Positions 1-8,217 of a stretch of DNA of 34,590 bases are shown one piece after another. This DNA is from Candidatus Nanohaloarchaea archaeon (GTDB taxonomy: Archaea; Nanohalarchaeota; Nanosalinia; Nanosalinales; Nanosalinaceae): contig JACOQA010000006.1 of NCBI GenBank assembly GCA_014297435.1, positions 1 to 34,590 on the forward strand, given 5' to 3'. The position numbers and the translations under genes were made by a program. The notes under the pieces are model-generated. The model searched no databases. It was not told the origin of the DNA and saw nothing but the letters and a program-made list of their open reading frames with translations. The first letter of the stretch is position 1, and each line of letters begins with the position of its first letter.

Positions 1-312
1 TATTCCGTGCTCTATAATATTGACCCTAATATGACTACGGAAAATACAACAAGCCAAACAGGGCAGCCTTCAAACTATAGAAGGAAGCTACTGAGGATAC
101 CATACTCCTACGAAGCAGAATCAATTCAAATCCTGAAATCAGGAGGAGAAATCTACTCGCTCAATATACCTGATAGGGTTTGTAAGGATAATGACGATTC
201 CTGTCCAGACTACTGTGACGGAAAAGGAGTTGACTCTGACTGCAGTACCAAAAGCAGTAGCAAAGGGTTTTTCGCAAATATCATAAGCTGGTTATCACAG
301 ATTATCCCGTGA
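1..312 (+). CDS. C-terminal part of unknown, possibly secreted protein (5' truncated)
   Basis: The reading frame is open from the first base of the window, so the start is probably outside; a GTG at 7 is in frame but cannot be judged. The visible part has a Cys/Asp-rich stretch (residues about 59-79 counted from that GTG, with four Cys) and a hydrophobic tail near the C terminus. Asn/Thr-rich sequence near the visible N terminus and the Cys cluster suggest an extracellular or surface-exposed protein. No family recognised. Its stop overlaps the GTG start of the next gene by four bases (GTGA), so the two are probably translationally coupled. Confidence 0.55.
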   Translation, partial: YSVLYNIDPNMTTENTTSQTGQPSNYRRKLLRIPYSYEAESIQILKSGGEIYSLNIPDRVCKDNDDSCPDYCDGKGVDSDCSTKSSSKGFFANIISWLSQIIP

Positions 313-509
313 GGAGAATAAAAAGAAATTTCTTGATAATTAGTCTTCTTATCTGCCTTCCCGTTGCTACATATATCGGAAAGATCCTGCTGTGGCAGGA
401 AAAACTAACGAATGCAGTTCTGAACCCGCGAGACACATTAGCAAGGCAGTTTCGAAGGTCAAAATACGATTTCAAAGTGATTTTCAATTTTCAAGTAAAA
501 GAAGGATAA
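309..509 (+). CDS. Small single-pass membrane protein, unknown function
   Basis: A 66-residue ORF starting with GTG that overlaps the stop codon of the preceding gene. It opens with a basic segment (MRRIKRN) followed by a hydrophobic stretch at about residues 8-28, which reads as an N-terminal membrane anchor or signal segment, then a charged tail. The arrangement with the preceding Cys-rich protein resembles small archaeal surface or pilin-type operons, but no pilin signal motif is seen, so function is unassigned. The short length and non-ATG start leave some doubt. Confidence 0.5.
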   Translation: MRRIKRNFLIISLLICLPVATYIGKILLWQEKLTNAVLNPRDTLARQFRRSKYDFKVIFNFQVKEG

Positions 510-545
510 AAAAACTCAACAGGAAGCAGTGAATCGATAATAGCT

Positions 546-617
<72 letters not shown>

Positions 618-672
618 ACACCAAAACTCACTGTATATCTTTGACATCGTTAAGTTCTTTAAATGGAGCGGT

Positions 673-1551
673 TTAGAGAGCGATCAACACCACTCCAACA
701 ACTAAGATCACTGATCCGACAACTTTTCTCAGCATGTTCTGCTCGTTGAACAGGTATCCTCCTGCCGCAACCGAAGCTAAAACTTGTAGTTGAAGTACTG
801 GGATTACTTTGGATGCGGCTGCCATCGAGTAAGCTATGAAGATCGATAGGTAGGCTCCGGCTGCCAGCAAACCAACCAGGAAAAAACTGGAGGGCTTTTC
901 CCGTACAGCATTCTTTGCCTCTATCAGCTTCTCTCTTTTAGTTGTACCGAGGTAGACGGTGAAGCATGCCGACATAACCAGGAAGATACCTGAGACATAG
1001 ACTTCAGGTCTGATAGCTTGTGTGCCAAAACGGTCCATTATAGAAGCGAAGGCGTAGATCACGGAGGAAATTGAGGCTAAAAGCGCTGCACGGTTAGTAA
1101 ACAAACGTTTCAAAGGACCAACAAGAGACTTGTTCTTCCTAAGTAAAACTATGTAACTACCCAAAGTTACGGCCAGAATTCCTGTTACCATCAAAGGAGT
1201 CATCTCCTCGCCCAGTATAGAGAAGCCGAGTACTGCAGTAAAGATAGGTGTTAGCTTGGTTAAAGGTATTACTTCGCTTATCTCTCCCTGTTTGATCGAG
1301 TTGTTGTAAGCGATTATTCCGAACGTGTTTGCGATACCCGAACCGACTAAAGCAAGCCAAGGGACGATACTCGATGTTAGATTGGTGTTCAGTCCAAAGT
1401 AGGTCGAGAACGGTAGAAGAAGTATTAGTGCCGAAAGCGAGAAGATGAAGTTATAAGCCAAGCCGGAAATGTCTTGCGTTAGTTTTTTTGTTACTACGTT
1501 GAGTATTGAGAAGAAGAACGCCGAACTTAGTGCGGTCAGTAACCATTCCAT
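673..1551 (-). CDS. EamA/DMT-family transporter
   Basis: A 292-residue integral membrane protein with about ten hydrophobic segments in two similar halves, the usual size and layout of the EamA (RhaT-like) drug/metabolite transporter superfamily. Each half begins with a helix near its N terminus; the first half carries the typical 'ISEVIPLTKLTPIFTAVLG' type segment and the second ends 'KVVGSVILVVGVVLIAL'. Such proteins export or import small metabolites; the substrate cannot be read from sequence. It lies 27 bases downstream of L40e on the same strand and may be cotranscribed with it. Confidence 0.85.
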   Translation of the reverse strand: MEWLLTALSSAFFFSILNVVTKKLTQDISGLAYNFIFSLSALILLLPFSTYFGLNTNLTSSIVPWLALVGSGIANTFGIIAYNNSIKQGEISEVIPLTKLTPIFTAVLGFSILGEEMTPLMVTGILAVTLGSYIVLLRKNKSLVGPLKRLFTNRAALLASISSVIYAFASIMDRFGTQAIRPEVYVSGIFLVMSACFTVYLGTTKREKLIEAKNAVREKPSSFFLVGLLAAGAYLSIFIAYSMAAASKVIPVLQLQVLASVAAGGYLFNEQNMLRKVVGSVILVVGVVLIAL

Positions 1552-1578
1552 AACAAAGTAAAGTGGAAAATGGGTTTT

Positions 1579-1740
1579 TTATCCTGCGAACTCTGCGTTC
1601 TTCGGTCTTAGATTGCTGTAACCGCACTTCCTGCATGAGCTGGATTCAGGGTCCTCGGTTCTGTTAGTTGCGTTGCATTTCCTACAGACGTAGACGTCGC
1701 CGAAGATTCTTTTCTTAGCCTCTTCAAATCTTTGTGCCAT
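1579..1740 (-). CDS. rpl40e: Large ribosomal subunit protein eL40 (L40e)
   Basis: A 53-residue ORF, below the usual ORF length cut-off. It starts MAQRFEEAKKRIFGDVYVC and carries two Cys pairs (C19-x2-C22 and C36-x2-C39), followed by GYSNLRPK. This matches the archaeal L40e zinc-ribbon protein (CxRCN...CRKCGY..LRPK) in length and order. An AAGGTGAG ribosome binding site lies just upstream of the ATG. It is transcribed divergently from uppP and sits directly upstream of the EamA gene. The four Cys should bind one zinc ion in the 50S subunit. Confidence 0.93.
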   Translation of the reverse strand: MAQRFEEAKKRIFGDVYVCRKCNATNRTEDPESSSCRKCGYSNLRPKNAEFAG

Positions 1741-1780
1741 TTGTTTAACTCACCTTATACACGGAATCGGAGGCTTTAAC

Positions 1781-1788
1781 TTTAAATA
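1781..1788 (+). promoter_or_regulatory. TATA box of uppP (leaderless)
   Basis: TTTAAATA is centred about 26 bases upstream of the uppP ATG at 1811. That is the archaeal TATA-to-start distance, so the mRNA probably begins at or next to the A of ATG. No ribosome binding site is present. Confidence 0.65.
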
Positions 1789-1810
1789 AGCTCGACCGTT
1801 TAACCGGGTC

Positions 1811-2611
1811 ATGGAGCTTCTACTGGCAGTCATTCTCGGAGTAGTTCAAGGAGTTTTTGAGTGGCTGCCTGTCTCAAGCGAAGCCGTCATATCCATAATA
1901 CTGACACAGCTAGGCAACACAGGAGTTGTAAAATCGGTTAACACCGCTGTATGGCTTCACACCGGAACCATGTTCGCCGCACTACTCTACTTCAGGAAAG
2001 AATTCCTCAACCTAATCAGAAAGTTCTTCAGTTCAATAAGGAAGAAAAGCTTCGATAGAGGTTCGGAGGACGGAAAACTTCTTGAATTCGTTTTTGTGGC
2101 AACACTTGTCACCGGTATTATCGGCGGTCCGCTCTACTTCCTAGGTCTAAAATCTGCAGCCAACTCGCCAGAACTGTTCTCCGGTTTAATGGGTGTCGCC
2201 CTCCTGCTTACAGGATTACTACGATTTTACTCGGGCGGAAGTTCGAGACAAAAAGGTTCCACGAATTGGAAAGACTCAATATTTGCAGGAATCTTGCAGG
2301 GCTTTTCGATCATTCCTGGTGTTTCTCGTTCAGGTTCAACAGTTTTCGGTCTTCTTTACAGGGATTTTGACCCTCAAACCGCTTTCAGGCTCTCTTTTTT
2401 GTTAAGCGTTCCAGCAATACTCGCAGCAAACATCGTACTAAACCTGTTCGAAGGTTTCACGATCACCATTCCACTGATTGTCTCTTCCGCAGTCTCATTC
2501 ATAGTAGGTTATGCGTCGATCGATCTAGTTCTTAGAATTGCGGATAGAACTGAAGTGGCTTACCTGTGTTTCGTTCTTGCGGCTTTAAGCTTCGTCCCAC
2601 TCGTTCTCTAA
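1811..2611 (+). CDS. uppP: Undecaprenyl-diphosphatase family (UppP/BacA)
   Basis: A 266-residue polytopic membrane protein, the family's normal length. The first signature GVVQGVFEWLPVSSEA (E17, SS) and the second PGVSRSGST (residues 169-177) are the conserved catalytic motifs of UppP, which dephosphorylates C55-isoprenyl diphosphate so that the lipid carrier can be reused. In archaea without murein the substrate would be a polyprenyl or dolichyl diphosphate used for glycan export or N-glycosylation; that substrate is inferred. Its 3' end overlaps the convergent gene at 2585 by 27 bases. The promoter appears leaderless. Confidence 0.93.
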   Translation: MELLLAVILGVVQGVFEWLPVSSEAVISIILTQLGNTGVVKSVNTAVWLHTGTMFAALLYFRKEFLNLIRKFFSSIRKKSFDRGSEDGKLLEFVFVATLVTGIIGGPLYFLGLKSAANSPELFSGLMGVALLLTGLLRFYSGGSSRQKGSTNWKDSIFAGILQGFSIIPGVSRSGSTVFGLLYRDFDPQTAFRLSFLLSVPAILAANIVLNLFEGFTITIPLIVSSAVSFIVGYASIDLVLRIADRTEVAYLCFVLAALSFVPLVL

Positions 2612-3070
2612 ATGACGGAAGACTCTGAGAACTGCGGCATAGTCTTCTTTCTCGTAATCCATCCTCGCTGTAGTATTGTTTGTGCGATTGGATGCCAGAC
2701 CCATTTCCTGAAGGCTCTTGAGAAGACTCCCTTCTACAGTACTGTTGACAGCACCTTCCTTCCCAGGTTTTACTCTCCTGCCGAGCTTGTCCACCGTGTT
2801 GTGTATCTCTTTCTGCTGGAACTCTTTGTAGTAGTTGTCGTAGTGAGATAGGATTGTAGTATCCCACCTGTCTTCAGAAGAATTTTCCATACCTAACTCG
2901 TTGAACTCAGAGTAAGCCTTTCTAATTACATCTAGACCGTCAGGGTTGGCTGTCAGATAGTCAAGTTCTTTAGAAATATGCGGTCTGAGTTCTTCCGGAA
3001 CATCTATCTCATTCTCTTCCAGAAGAAGTTCTGTTTCGACCTGTTTTCGGAAGCTGTACTCGTCCATCAA
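2585..3070 (-). CDS. Hypothetical acidic protein
   Basis: A 161-residue soluble protein with no recognised domain. It is strongly charged and probably mostly helical, with an N-terminal helical region (residues 1-60) and a Lys/Arg-rich middle (about 95-105, 'GRRVKPGKEG'). Start is one of two adjacent ATGs (3070 or 3067). An AT-rich segment upstream is shared with the divergent oxidoreductase gene at 3115. The 3' end overlaps uppP. Coding is supported by length and absence of a competing frame, not by homology. Confidence 0.65.
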   Translation of the reverse strand: MMDEYSFRKQVETELLLEENEIDVPEELRPHISKELDYLTANPDGLDVIRKAYSEFNELGMENSSEDRWDTTILSHYDNYYKEFQQKEIHNTVDKLGRRVKPGKEGAVNSTVEGSLLKSLQEMGLASNRTNNTTARMDYEKEDYAAVLRVFRHLENEWDEA

Positions 3071-3084
3071 ATAAATATTGAAGA

Positions 3085-3092
3085 TATTAAAT
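3085..3092 (+). promoter_or_regulatory. TATA box of the FAD oxidoreductase gene
   Basis: TATTAAAT is centred about 26 bases before the ATG at 3115, consistent with a leaderless transcript. Confidence 0.5.
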
Positions 3093-3114
3093 TCTTATAG
3101 CCTAAATTTGGGTT

Positions 3115-3672
3115 ATGAGAACCGTAACCGTTGTAGGCGGAGGGATTGCCGGGCTTCAGACCGCGGTATTCACGGCAAAAGCAGGAGAAGACACCCTAGT
3201 ACTTGATACAGGAGAATCACTTGTACACAACACATCAAATATCAAGAACTTGATTGGTCACGAGTCTGTGAGCGGGCAGGAACTTTTAAACTCAGGTAAA
3301 CAGAAGCTTGAGGACTTCGGAGGAGAATTGAAGGAGGAAAAAGTTGAAAGCGTTGAGAGATCCAAGGATGGATTCGTTGTCAAGACTGCCGAGGAGGAGT
3401 ATGAATCTGAGTATGTTGTTGTTGCTTCTGCAGGCAGTCTTGAGTTTCTTGACGTAGATGTCGAGTTCGAGAAAGGTGTTGAAGGACCTTACATGATGGA
3501 GAAGCATGTTAAGACCGATGATTCGAATAAAGCAGCTGAGAAACTGTATGCTGCAGGTCTAGCTAATTCATGGGAATACCAGACCTCGACCGCTATAGGG
3601 GACGGTTCGAAGGCAGCTGTAAACCTTCTATCCGATCTTTACGGTGAGCCGTACACTGATCACGACACATAA
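3115..3672 (+). CDS. Short FAD/NAD(P)-binding oxidoreductase (thioredoxin reductase-like, single domain)
   Basis: Residues 1-30 form a dinucleotide-binding fold: beta strand, GGGIAG turn, helix, then strand ending in the acidic LDT that binds the FAD ribose. The C-terminal region AAGLANSWEYQTSTAIGDG is the second FAD-contact region of the thioredoxin reductase-like family. At 185 residues it is little more than half the length of TrxB and lacks the NADPH domain and redox CxxC; no Cys pair is visible. Comparable short FAD oxidoreductases occur in halophilic archaea. The redox partner is unknown. Confidence 0.8.
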   Translation: MRTVTVVGGGIAGLQTAVFTAKAGEDTLVLDTGESLVHNTSNIKNLIGHESVSGQELLNSGKQKLEDFGGELKEEKVESVERSKDGFVVKTAEEEYESEYVVVASAGSLEFLDVDVEFEKGVEGPYMMEKHVKTDDSNKAAEKLYAAGLANSWEYQTSTAIGDGSKAAVNLLSDLYGEPYTDHDT

Positions 3673-3746
3673 AGATTGTAGAACGTCATAATCCACTACC
3701 TAGTAGTTCTAAAAAAGATGTAAATAGTGTTCTCTATCTTACCGAT

Positions 3747-4088
3747 ATGATTAGCTACAGTTTTGAGAAAAGCAAGAGGTGGCACGGCAAACACATAATC
3801 CAGATAGAAAATCTAGAGATCGAGATACCTGGACACCCTGGTCAACAAGGATACAATGCTGTACCCACACTCTACGGACTAAGCAAAGGAAGATGCCTGG
3901 AGGACGTGGTCGAAGAAGTCTACGAAGTGGAGTCCCAAAAAGTCCAGAGCAAAATAATCGAAGATGTAGACAAACTGCTGGAAGACGGCAGGATGCCAGA
4001 AAAATACAGAGAAGACTTAGAGAGTATAGTTGAAGAAGAGTTTGACTTTTTCAGCTCCGACACTGATCCAGGATTCGGAGTTCCCTAA
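3747..4088 (+). CDS. Hypothetical protein
   Basis: 113 residues, no family recognised. The N-terminal half looks beta-rich with a Gly/Pro turn ('EIPGHPGQQGYN'); the C-terminal half is acidic and helical (residues 50-100). It overlaps the convergent BtuF-like gene by four bases. No signal peptide or membrane segment. Confidence 0.6.
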   Translation: MISYSFEKSKRWHGKHIIQIENLEIEIPGHPGQQGYNAVPTLYGLSKGRCLEDVVEEVYEVESQKVQSKIIEDVDKLLEDGRMPEKYREDLESIVEEEFDFFSSDTDPGFGVP

Positions 4089-4810
4089 ACCTCCCCCTCA
4101 ATCTTTCTCATTCCTTCAACCAATCGAAAGCTAGGACGATTCAGTAGAGAATCATTCACGACGAAAACATTACCGTTCTTCACAGCAGAAATATCCTGCC
4201 AACTATCTCTTCGATCTATAATTGAAGGATCAAGATTAGATCCGGCACCACAGACATTCAAGATTATCACCTCAGGATCAAATTCCTTCAACTCTTCAAG
4301 ATCGAACTCCCTGCTTCTACCTTCTTCGATAAAGTATTCGCCATTACATTTCCTGATTAAGTCCGGCATCCAGTTACCGGATACCATGGGAGGATCCATC
4401 CACTCCTCACAATATATCCGGGGAGAGCCCTCAAAGGAAACCTTGGAAAGTTCTTCCTTCATTTCTTCAACCAGTTTTTCTGCTTCTTCGGTTTTTCCTA
4501 CGGCTTCACCTATTTGCCAGAAGCTTTCGTAAACGTCTTCCAGCGTATGCGGCTTTACCTGCAAAACGTTGTACCCTTCCTCCTCTAACCGGTTAACTGC
4601 ATCGTCCTGAAGATCGTCTGACGCAATAATCAGGTCCGGATCTAGATCATTTATCCTGTCAACTTCAGGGTTAGTCCATCCTCCTATACTAGGCTTTTCA
4701 CTTACTCCTTCAGGATAGTTGCAGAGAGAAGTGGTCGCAACGACCTGATCCTCCACACCTAGCTTATAAAGTATCTCGGTGTTCGAAGGTGCTAAAGAAA
4801 CTATTCTCAT
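4085..4810 (-). CDS. BtuF-like cobalamin/siderophore-type substrate-binding protein lacking a signal peptide
   Basis: 241 residues starting directly with the mature periplasmic-binding fold (RIVSLAPSNTEILYKLG), typical of class III binding proteins of the BtuF/FhuD group. Following segments GGWTNPEVDRINDLDPDLIIAS and EEWMDPPMVSGNWMPDLI match BtuF-like proteins of archaea. No signal sequence or lipobox Cys precedes the domain, and a TATA box 25 bases upstream of the ATG (4832-4838) argues that the start is correct, so the product should be cytoplasmic. A role in corrinoid binding fits the B12-dependent reductase at 15792, but no BtuCD partner is in the window. Confidence 0.82.
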   Translation of the reverse strand: MRIVSLAPSNTEILYKLGVEDQVVATTSLCNYPEGVSEKPSIGGWTNPEVDRINDLDPDLIIASDDLQDDAVNRLEEEGYNVLQVKPHTLEDVYESFWQIGEAVGKTEEAEKLVEEMKEELSKVSFEGSPRIYCEEWMDPPMVSGNWMPDLIRKCNGEYFIEEGRSREFDLEELKEFDPEVIILNVCGAGSNLDPSIIDRRDSWQDISAVKNGNVFVVNDSLLNRPSFRLVEGMRKIEGEV

Positions 4811-4831
4811 AATTATTCTTTTCCGAGATAG

Positions 4832-4838
4832 TTATTTA
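4832..4838 (-). promoter_or_regulatory. TATA box of the BtuF-like gene
   Basis: On the minus strand TAAATAA is centred 25 bases before the ATG at 4810. It overlaps the last codons of the upstream gene. A leaderless start here fixes the N terminus and supports absence of a signal peptide. Confidence 0.5.
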
Positions 4839-5279
4839 CAGGTTATCTAGATAATCCTGCGCTACCTCTTCAAAAGTAAAGAAACTCACTTTAAGATCGG
4901 TTTCACGCTCTATCGCTGACTCAAACACGGTGTCGAAACCATGTAAATCATCCGGATTTCCACGTCCATAACTTTCAAGCGACTCAGCCACAACCTTAAC
5001 AATTGATCCGAATCCTACTTCAGGTTCAACATCTTCCAAATTAAGCTCATAATCAGAACTATCTCCCGAAACATCTGAATGTTGCTGTATGTACTCCGAA
5101 ACCTGTGAATGTATAGCTCTCTCATTTCCGATACCGTCCTCGCTATATTCCAGGACCGCTTCCTTCCGCGGTAGATGTCGGTATTCATCTCCGTTCTCAA
5201 CCTGTTGTTCACGGTATTCAAGCTCTTTCTGCGTATCTTCAAGCAGTTCTACGATTTCACCCTGAGTGGCTCTGGTCAT
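4836..5279 (-). CDS. Hypothetical acidic protein
   Basis: 147 residues from the ATG at 5279 (MTRATQGE); a TTG at 5300 would add seven residues. The ATG is preferred because a TTAAAG element lies at about -28 to -23 of it. Acidic, probably helical N-terminal half with a coiled-coil-like stretch (EIVELLEDTQKELEYREQQ), then an Asp/Ser linker and a compact C-terminal part. No family recognised. Same strand as, and 25 bases before, the BtuF-like gene. Confidence 0.6.
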   Translation of the reverse strand: MTRATQGEIVELLEDTQKELEYREQQVENGDEYRHLPRKEAVLEYSEDGIGNERAIHSQVSEYIQQHSDVSGDSSDYELNLEDVEPEVGFGSIVKVVAESLESYGRGNPDDLHGFDTVFESAIERETDLKVSFFTFEEVAQDYLDNL

Positions 5280-5419
5280 ACGCCAATTATAAGTCGACAA
5301 GCTTTAATGGTATTGAGATCCATTTCCAATACTATCAGTGACCAAATCATAGAAAGAACATACAAAGAATTTTGACTATTCAGAAAGATTATTGAAGCTG
5401 ACATATACACCTACTCTTC

Positions 5420-6262
5420 ATGACATTCCGTATAGGCGCTCATGTTTCAATTTCGGGAGGAGTCGAAAAAGCTATCGAAAGACAAGAGGATGAGACAGGA
5501 AACTGCGGACAGATATTCGCAGGTTCTCCAAGAACATGGAGTGTCTCAGAATACTCGGATGAAGAAGGCGAAAAGTTCCAGGAAGCAATGAAAGAAGCAG
5601 ATCAGAAACCATACGTAATCCACTCAACCTATCTTGTCAACCTAGCAACGCCTAAAGACGATCTCTTCGAAAAATCTTTGAACTGTCTTCAGTCAGAGCT
5701 CGATGCCGCATCAAAACTAGGTGTAAAATACGTTGTTTTCCATCCTGGCGCACACACAGGTTCAGGAAGAGAGAACGGACTTGACAGGATTGCAGAAGGG
5801 ATAGACAAACTTGACATACCTGAAAACGTTACACTGCTCCTCGAAAACACAGCAGGTAAAGGAACAACTCTAGGAAAGTCGATGGGTGACCTGAGAGAGA
5901 TGATGGAAAGAAGCGAGACCGATAACGGCAACATAGGTGTATGCTTGGATACTTGCCATGCGCACGCCGCAGGTTACGACCTCAAATCCGAAGAAGGTTT
6001 CAAAGACTTTCTCCAGGAAGTTGAGGAAGATCTAGGAATTGATAAGGTTAAAGTTCTGCACCTTAACGATTCAAAGGACGAGATAGGTAGCGAGAAAGAC
6101 AACCACGAAGATATCGGATACGGAAATATCGGCGAAGAAGGGTTCTCAAACATAGTTAACTCGAAAGAGCTTGAAGATAAGCCTATGGTTCTTGAGACAC
6201 CGAGCGATAACCGTGCGAGTTACAAGGAAAATATAGAGAAGTTGAGGGAGCTGCGTAAATAG
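5420..6262 (+). CDS. nfo: Endonuclease IV (deoxyribonuclease IV)
   Basis: 280 residues, the full family length. It starts IGAHVSISGG, the endonuclease IV signature, followed by metal-site segments VIHSTYLVNLA, VVFHPGAHTGSG, LLLENTAGKG, GVCLDTCHAHAAGYD, KVLHLNDSK and MVLETPS in the canonical TIM-barrel order. It cleaves DNA 5' of abasic sites in base excision repair using three zinc ions. Soluble, stand-alone gene; the region 5301-5419 upstream contains only a weak 22-codon ORF and AT-rich sequence. Confidence 0.97.
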   Translation: MTFRIGAHVSISGGVEKAIERQEDETGNCGQIFAGSPRTWSVSEYSDEEGEKFQEAMKEADQKPYVIHSTYLVNLATPKDDLFEKSLNCLQSELDAASKLGVKYVVFHPGAHTGSGRENGLDRIAEGIDKLDIPENVTLLLENTAGKGTTLGKSMGDLREMMERSETDNGNIGVCLDTCHAHAAGYDLKSEEGFKDFLQEVEEDLGIDKVKVLHLNDSKDEIGSEKDNHEDIGYGNIGEEGFSNIVNSKELEDKPMVLETPSDNRASYKENIEKLRELRK

Positions 6263-6276
6263 CAGCCTTCCCCTTT

Positions 6277-6630
6277 TTAAGAAGTAATTTTATCTAATGT
6301 TTCGTACAGGGCTCCGAACAATTCACTGCCATATTCGGTGAGTTCCGCACATTCGCCCATCTCAAACTGAACGTAATCCTCCTTCTCGAGAATTCGTAAT
6401 TCATGATACCCTTTAGTGTCTGTGTCGACACCTTCTTCATCAAGACATTCCTCTACACTCTCCCATTCTAGATTTCCGCCTTCTTTAACGAGCCGATATG
6501 TTAGCTCCACTCTATCCGGATTGCCGCCAAGAAGACCCATAGCGTTCTCTAACTCATCTATTTCAAGTCCTTGTAGAGGATTTTCTCCTTCAATACCCTC
6601 TCCATCTTCATAATTGTCTTCTGGACTCAT
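6277..6630 (-). CDS. Small protein with possible winged-helix domain
   Basis: 117 residues. After an acidic N terminus (about 30 residues) the segment 38-115 resembles an archaeal winged helix: helices around LTYRLVKEGG and WESVEECL, a beta wing near ILEKEDYVQFEMG, then the common tail 'ELTEYGSELFGALYE'. That would make it a DNA-binding or transcription-associated protein; the recognition helix is not convincing enough to name a family. Convergent with nfo. Confidence 0.6.
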   Translation of the reverse strand: MSPEDNYEDGEGIEGENPLQGLEIDELENAMGLLGGNPDRVELTYRLVKEGGNLEWESVEECLDEEGVDTDTKGYHELRILEKEDYVQFEMGECAELTEYGSELFGALYETLDKITS

Positions 6631-6724
6631 ATTGTACCATCATTAATTAAAAGGGAGTTTTAATTCCAAATTTATCAATAGTTCTGTGTTTTTCTACAGG
6701 ATTTAGCTCGACAACTTAAAAACC

Positions 6725-7645
6725 ATGGTTTCGAAAACAAAGGTTATGCCTCTTCACGGTCTTGAAGCCGACCTAGAGCTTGCAGTACTTGTAATCGGAA
6801 GCGCAATAATCTCATACTTAATTGAAGGCGCTATAGTATCAAACTACCTGTTTGCGGGTCTTCTAGCCGGACTTTTCTTCCTGATGGGAACGCACCTAGA
6901 ACATTTCAATCCTAGGAAGAAGGAGGTTTTGACTGGTTTAGCGTCGGTCTATCTTACAGGTTTGTTAATCGGAGGCGCTTTCTACCTGCTTGGATTTGGA
7001 CCTGTAATGATAGCTCTAGGACTTTCAGCAGCTTCAATAGGTTCTCCATCAATATGGTCTAACCTTTCCAGCGCTGATGGCAACTTAGCCTCAGAAGTTT
7101 CAAGTGCAGCGGTGGTATCATCCATCCTGTTAATTCCATCAATTTCTCTCCTACTGCCTATCCAATTCAACTTCACACCAATTCATGTGGCAATTGCTTA
7201 CATTCCTATGGTCGCCGGCTACCTATTGAAGACTTCCAGTTTCGAATATGTCCAAGAGGTAAGAGTCCACTTCTCAAAGCTCTCACTGTTCCTAATACTG
7301 CTTATAACAGGAATTCAGACCCAGATGTTGATTGAATCAGGCGCATTCATCTCAGTTATATCGATCGTTGGGAAAGCATCTGTTTTCGCAGTCTTCTTCA
7401 TGACCTGCTTCCTCGCCAGCTATCCTGTCTCAAGACTTCTGGGTTTCAATATAAAGCAGTCGAGGGCGATCGCTTTCTCAAGCTCGTCGAAAAACGTAGC
7501 GATCGGTTTCCTACTAGCTTCGATGATTTCACCCGAAGCCGTGGCATCGGTCGGAATCTATTACGCGGTCAGGCAGCTTATGGGTGTCGGAACCGTCGAT
7601 TTCTTCGATGAAGAGGCGGATATTGCCCAAAGGTTAGGCTTATAA
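6725..7645 (+). CDS. Polytopic membrane transporter (BART/CPA-type, ion-coupled)
   Basis: 306 residues with about ten hydrophobic helices. The pattern of short helices with internal breaks and the late segment SSSSKNVAIGFLLASMISPEAVA recalls transporters of the BART superfamily (bile acid:sodium symporter, cation:proton antiporter folds), where the second inverted repeat contains a conserved Ser/Asn-rich crossing. No regulatory TrkA domain follows. Substrate not assignable. The C-terminal 20 residues are cytoplasmic and acidic. Confidence 0.6.
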   Translation: MVSKTKVMPLHGLEADLELAVLVIGSAIISYLIEGAIVSNYLFAGLLAGLFFLMGTHLEHFNPRKKEVLTGLASVYLTGLLIGGAFYLLGFGPVMIALGLSAASIGSPSIWSNLSSADGNLASEVSSAAVVSSILLIPSISLLLPIQFNFTPIHVAIAYIPMVAGYLLKTSSFEYVQEVRVHFSKLSLFLILLITGIQTQMLIESGAFISVISIVGKASVFAVFFMTCFLASYPVSRLLGFNIKQSRAIAFSSSSKNVAIGFLLASMISPEAVASVGIYYAVRQLMGVGTVDFFDEEADIAQRLGL

Positions 7646-7709
7646 GGTTCTCAAGAGCTAGAGTTTTTACACAGAAACATAAACGATTTTTTGAAGAGGT
7701 AAGTTTGAA

Positions 7710-8213
7710 ATGTCAGATATACACGATGATCAGAGAGTAGGCGTCTACGTAGACGTCCAAAACATGTACTACAGCGCAAAAAACCTATACGAATCAAAGG
7801 TAGACTTCGACAAGCTGCTTGACGCAGCAGTAATGAACAGAAATCTTATCAGGGCTTCAGCATACGTAATAAAAGCCGACACACCCGACGAAGGAGACTT
7901 CTTCGAAGCACTAAGAAGAATCGGCTACGAAGTAAAGATAAAAGAACTCAAGGAGTTCTACGGAGGACAGAAAAAAGGAGACTGGGATCTTGGAATGTCA
8001 GTGGACATGATCCAGCAAGCCAAGAAGCTTGATACAATCGTCCTCGTAACAGGCGACGGGGACTTCGCAGTACTTGTCGACCATCTCAAAGCCATGGGAT
8101 GCAGAGTAGAAGTCATGTCCTTCGGGAAAAGCTCAGCGAAAGAAATCAGAGAGTCTGCCACAAACTTTATCGATATGGACGAAAACCCGGACAAGTTCCT
8201 TGTTGACAGGTGA
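7710..8213 (+). CDS. NYN-domain (LabA/DUF88-like) putative ribonuclease
   Basis: 167 residues, essentially one NYN domain, a PIN-like nuclease fold. Strand 1 ends VYVDVQNMYY (D15, N18), the family's first acidic motif; the middle helix region has GDWDLGMSVDMI with conserved Asp residues; the last motif is VLVTGDGDFAVLV. These acidic residues form the metal site in NYN nucleases that act on RNA. A GAGGT ribosome binding site is upstream of the ATG. The next gene begins five bases after the stop, so the two are probably cotranscribed. Confidence 0.85.
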   Translation: MSDIHDDQRVGVYVDVQNMYYSAKNLYESKVDFDKLLDAAVMNRNLIRASAYVIKADTPDEGDFFEALRRIGYEVKIKELKEFYGGQKKGDWDLGMSVDMIQQAKKLDTIVLVTGDGDFAVLVDHLKAMGCRVEVMSFGKSSAKEIRESATNFIDMDENPDKFLVDR

Positions 8214-8217
8214 AATT

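Noticed and set aside
2532-2867. 111-residue minus-strand ORF overlapping uppP and the gene at 2585
   Set aside because: Out of frame with the 161-residue gene, low-complexity Gln/Arg/Ser content, overlaps conserved uppP codons.
5307-5375. 22-codon ORF between the gene at 5279 and nfo
   Set aside because: No ribosome site, overlaps the promoter region of the divergent gene, and no motif.
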